From assembly GCA_938092195.1 (NCBI GenBank), contig CALKHD010000156.1, forward strand, positions 1 to 7,743: DNA of 7,743 nt. Direction: 5' to 3'. Below, piece by piece: positions 6,204 through 7,743 of this stretch. The position numbers were made by a program, and so were the translations under genes. The notes beneath the pieces were generated by a model. It was not told the DNA's origin, searched no databases, and saw only the letters and a program-made list of their open reading frames with translations. The stretch is from an uncultured Flavobacteriales bacterium (GTDB taxonomy: Bacteria; Bacteroidota; Bacteroidia; Flavobacteriales_D; Sanyastnellaceae). How positions within the stretch are numbered: the first letter of the stretch is position 1; every line of letters begins with the position of its first letter.

Positions 6204-6235
6204 TCACCATTTCGAAACGCACTCGGTATAACTTG
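6201..6235 (+). promoter_or_regulatory. Possible promoter of the FG-GAP/VCBS gene
   Basis: TTG (6201-6203) and TATAACTTG (6227-6235) resemble a Bacteroidota -33/-7 pair with a ~23-bp spacer, but the -7 box carries an extra base relative to TAnnTTTG. If it is used, transcription starts near 6240. That would exclude the ATG at 6237 and favour translation from the in-frame ATG at 6270. Low confidence. Confidence 0.3.
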
Positions 6236-6236
6236 T

Positions 6237-7743
6237 ATGAACTCTATTGAAACCCGCTCATTCTTTCGAATGCGCAGCGCTATTGCCCTCTTCTGCCTTA
6301 TTGGCGGCACCGCACAAGGCCAAACACTGCCCGATTTTGGCCGTTGGGACACTGTGGCTGTTTATGGCGAGACGGGTGAGGCCATGACCCACCCATGGAC
6401 GGGAGGTATCACGGCCCCTCAATTCTCTGCTGCGGACCTCGATGGAGACGGAATCGAAGATTTGTTGGTCTTTGACCGAAGCGGGCACCGCATGCTGCCC
6501 TTTCAAGGGTGCACTTCAGAGTCAGTTCTGGACAGCATTGTATACCTGTATCGACCCGATTGGCGGTCAGCTTTCCCCACCGACATCCGCAACTGGGCCC
6601 TCCTTCGAGATGCCAACTGTGATGGCGTAGCCGACCTCTTCCACAACAGCCAAAGCGGCTTTCGAATTTGGTATGGAGAATACATGGACGGCCTGGTCGG
6701 GTTTCCGAACGCCCCAACCACCAATGTCTTCGGGAACTGGGACTTTGGAACGGGGGACCAAGTCCTGCCTCTGATTTGCCTGAACTCTGACATTCCCGCC
6801 TTGGACGACTTCGACAACGACGGCGACCTGGACATGGTGACCTGGACGGAAACCTCCTCTTCACTATACGCCTACACTGGACGGGGAGCCACAGAGGGTT
6901 CCGTGGGCTGCGGAGACACGCTGATTTGGGACGTCACCAACCGCTGCTATGGGATGCTCAATGAAGCCTCCGAAAACAACGACCTGTTCATTGGAGAAGA
7001 CCACACTTGCGGTTTCAATGTGGCTGACCCCAGATTGGAGACCGAGGATTCAGAAGCACCCATGCGGCATGCAGGAGGCACCACGGCCTTGCTGGAGCTG
7101 GACGGGGATGGCCATTTGGACTTGCTTCTGGGTGACGTGTCTTACTCTTCTCTGACCGCCTGTTACATGGCCGATGCCCAAGACGGCCAAGACAGCACCA
7201 CTTCCACCAACGACACCTGGCCCGCTGACCTCGGAGGTGTGGCGCTTGACCTCCTCAGGTTCCCCGCTGCTTACCCTCTGGATGTAGATCAAGATGGCAA
7301 CCGAGACTTGATCCTGGCCGTGAATGAGACCTTCGAAATTGATGGCCGGCGTGGGGCATGGCACTACCGCAATGACGGCACCGACCAAGCCCCCATTTGG
7401 TCCCTGCAGAGCAGGGATTTTCTGCAAAACCAGATGATTGATCTTGGGCGAGGGGCCTATCCTGCGTTTACCGACTTCAATCAAGATGGCCTTCTCGACA
7501 TGGTGGTCTCGTGCAAGGAGCGGTACCTCGGTCCCGGAAACACCCCTTCTCTGCTCTCCCGGTTCCAAAATGTGGGAACCGAATCGGCTCCTGCTTTTGC
7601 CCAATTGGACACCAATTGGCTGTCGATTCCGACTTACGGGGTGGAAAGTGTTTCAGCTGCATTCGGCGACCTCGATGGAGACGGGGACGATGAACTCCTT
7701 CTCGGAGATGAATTGGGGTACCTGCACCTGTGGACCAACACAG
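6237..7743 (+). CDS. Large exported FG-GAP/VCBS repeat protein (3' end beyond the window)
   Basis: The reading frame from ATG 6237 stays open to the window edge (502 codons), so the gene is 3'-truncated. The N-terminus MRSAIALFCLIGGTAQGQ (residues 12-29) is a signal peptide, which favours the in-frame ATG at 6270 as true start, although 6237 is possible. Seven DxDxDGxxD-type calcium loops lie at residues 67 (DLDGDGIED), 125 (DANCDGVAD), 191 (DFDNDGDLD), 287 (ELDGDGHLD), 349 (DVDQDGNRD), 413 (DFNQDGLLD) and 478 (DLDGDGDDE), mostly 58-66 residues apart. This is the blade periodicity of integrin-alpha-like FG-GAP/VCBS beta-propellers. Motifs such as YRNDGTDQAPIW and FQNVGTESAPAF before loops are typical of Bacteroidota family members, which often end in a T9SS tail; that end is not visible here. 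Cys-containing blocks (225-259) fall in the single wide 96-residue gap. Probably secreted and surface-bound; the ligand is unknown. Confidence 0.88.
   Translation, partial: MNSIETRSFFRMRSAIALFCLIGGTAQGQTLPDFGRWDTVAVYGETGEAMTHPWTGGITAPQFSAADLDGDGIEDLLVFDRSGHRMLPFQGCTSESVLDSIVYLYRPDWRSAFPTDIRNWALLRDANCDGVADLFHNSQSGFRIWYGEYMDGLVGFPNAPTTNVFGNWDFGTGDQVLPLICLNSDIPALDDFDNDGDLDMVTWTETSSSLYAYTGRGATEGSVGCGDTLIWDVTNRCYGMLNEASENNDLFIGEDHTCGFNVADPRLETEDSEAPMRHAGGTTALLELDGDGHLDLLLGDVSYSSLTACYMADAQDGQDSTTSTNDTWPADLGGVALDLLRFPAAYPLDVDQDGNRDLILAVNETFEIDGRRGAWHYRNDGTDQAPIWSLQSRDFLQNQMIDLGRGAYPAFTDFNQDGLLDMVVSCKERYLGPGNTPSLLSRFQNVGTESAPAFAQLDTNWLSIPTYGVESVSAAFGDLDGDGDDELLLGDELGYLHLWTNT

Noticed and set aside
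6409..6864. 151-residue Arg-rich open frame on the minus strand
   Set aside because: Arg-rich, low-complexity translation opposite the propeller gene; a typical shadow frame.
7050..7604. 184-residue open frame on the minus strand
   Set aside because: It is antisense to the propeller gene, whose frame carries four Ca loops in the same stretch.
1..7743. CRISPR, tRNA, rRNA, transposon, phage or defence-system signatures
   Set aside because: I found no regular short repeats with spacers, no tRNA-like cloverleaf, and no transposase or defence motifs. The coding sequences leave no long empty stretch.

Overview
The window looks like chromosomal DNA of a marine or freshwater Bacteroidota member, probably Flavobacteriales-like, with moderately high GC by eye. 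Three things support this. The first protein ends in a C-terminal type IX secretion (T9SS) sorting domain next to an SprB-like repeat and Cys-rich CN(Y/F) motifs. Promoter-like boxes resemble the Bacteroidota -7 consensus TAnnTTTG, best seen ahead of pckA (TATATTTG). Recognisable Shine-Dalgarno sites are lacking. The exact genus cannot be read from the sequence.

Layout, left to right. (1) <1-1187 (+): 3' end of a large secreted protein, probably of the arylsulfotransferase (ASST) type, with an SprB-like repeat and a T9SS sorting tail. (2) 1210-2291 (+): a PaaG-type enoyl-CoA hydratase/isomerase, followed 2 bp later by a small DUF551 protein. (3) 2313-3349 (-): rsmE (16S rRNA m3U1498 methyltransferase) with a 4-bp ATGA overlap into a small DUF4359-like membrane or exported protein. 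This pair converges on the DUF551 gene. (4) 3351-5094 (-): pckA (ATP-dependent PEP carboxykinase), with a promoter candidate upstream and a strong intrinsic terminator downstream whose U-tract runs almost into the rsmE start codon. (5) 5152-5556 (-): a DUF423 four-helix membrane protein. It is divergent from (6) 5594-6181 (+), a lipoprotein with a degenerate fasciclin (FAS1) domain. (7) 6237->7743 (+): a large exported protein with seven Ca-binding DxDxDG loops (FG-GAP/VCBS type), still open at the window edge.

The genes are mostly housekeeping (gluconeogenesis, rRNA modification, acyl-CoA metabolism) set between two large cell-surface or secreted proteins. Both ends of the window are truncated genes. 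I see no rRNA, tRNA, CRISPR, transposase, phage module or toxin/defence system, and nothing that clearly amounts to an undescribed system. The points most worth checking are the ~64-residue propeller periodicity of the last protein, the pckA terminator abutting rsmE, an AT-rich inverted repeat between DUF423 and pckA, the degenerate FAS1 lipoprotein, and the DUF551 gene tucked behind a PaaG homologue.
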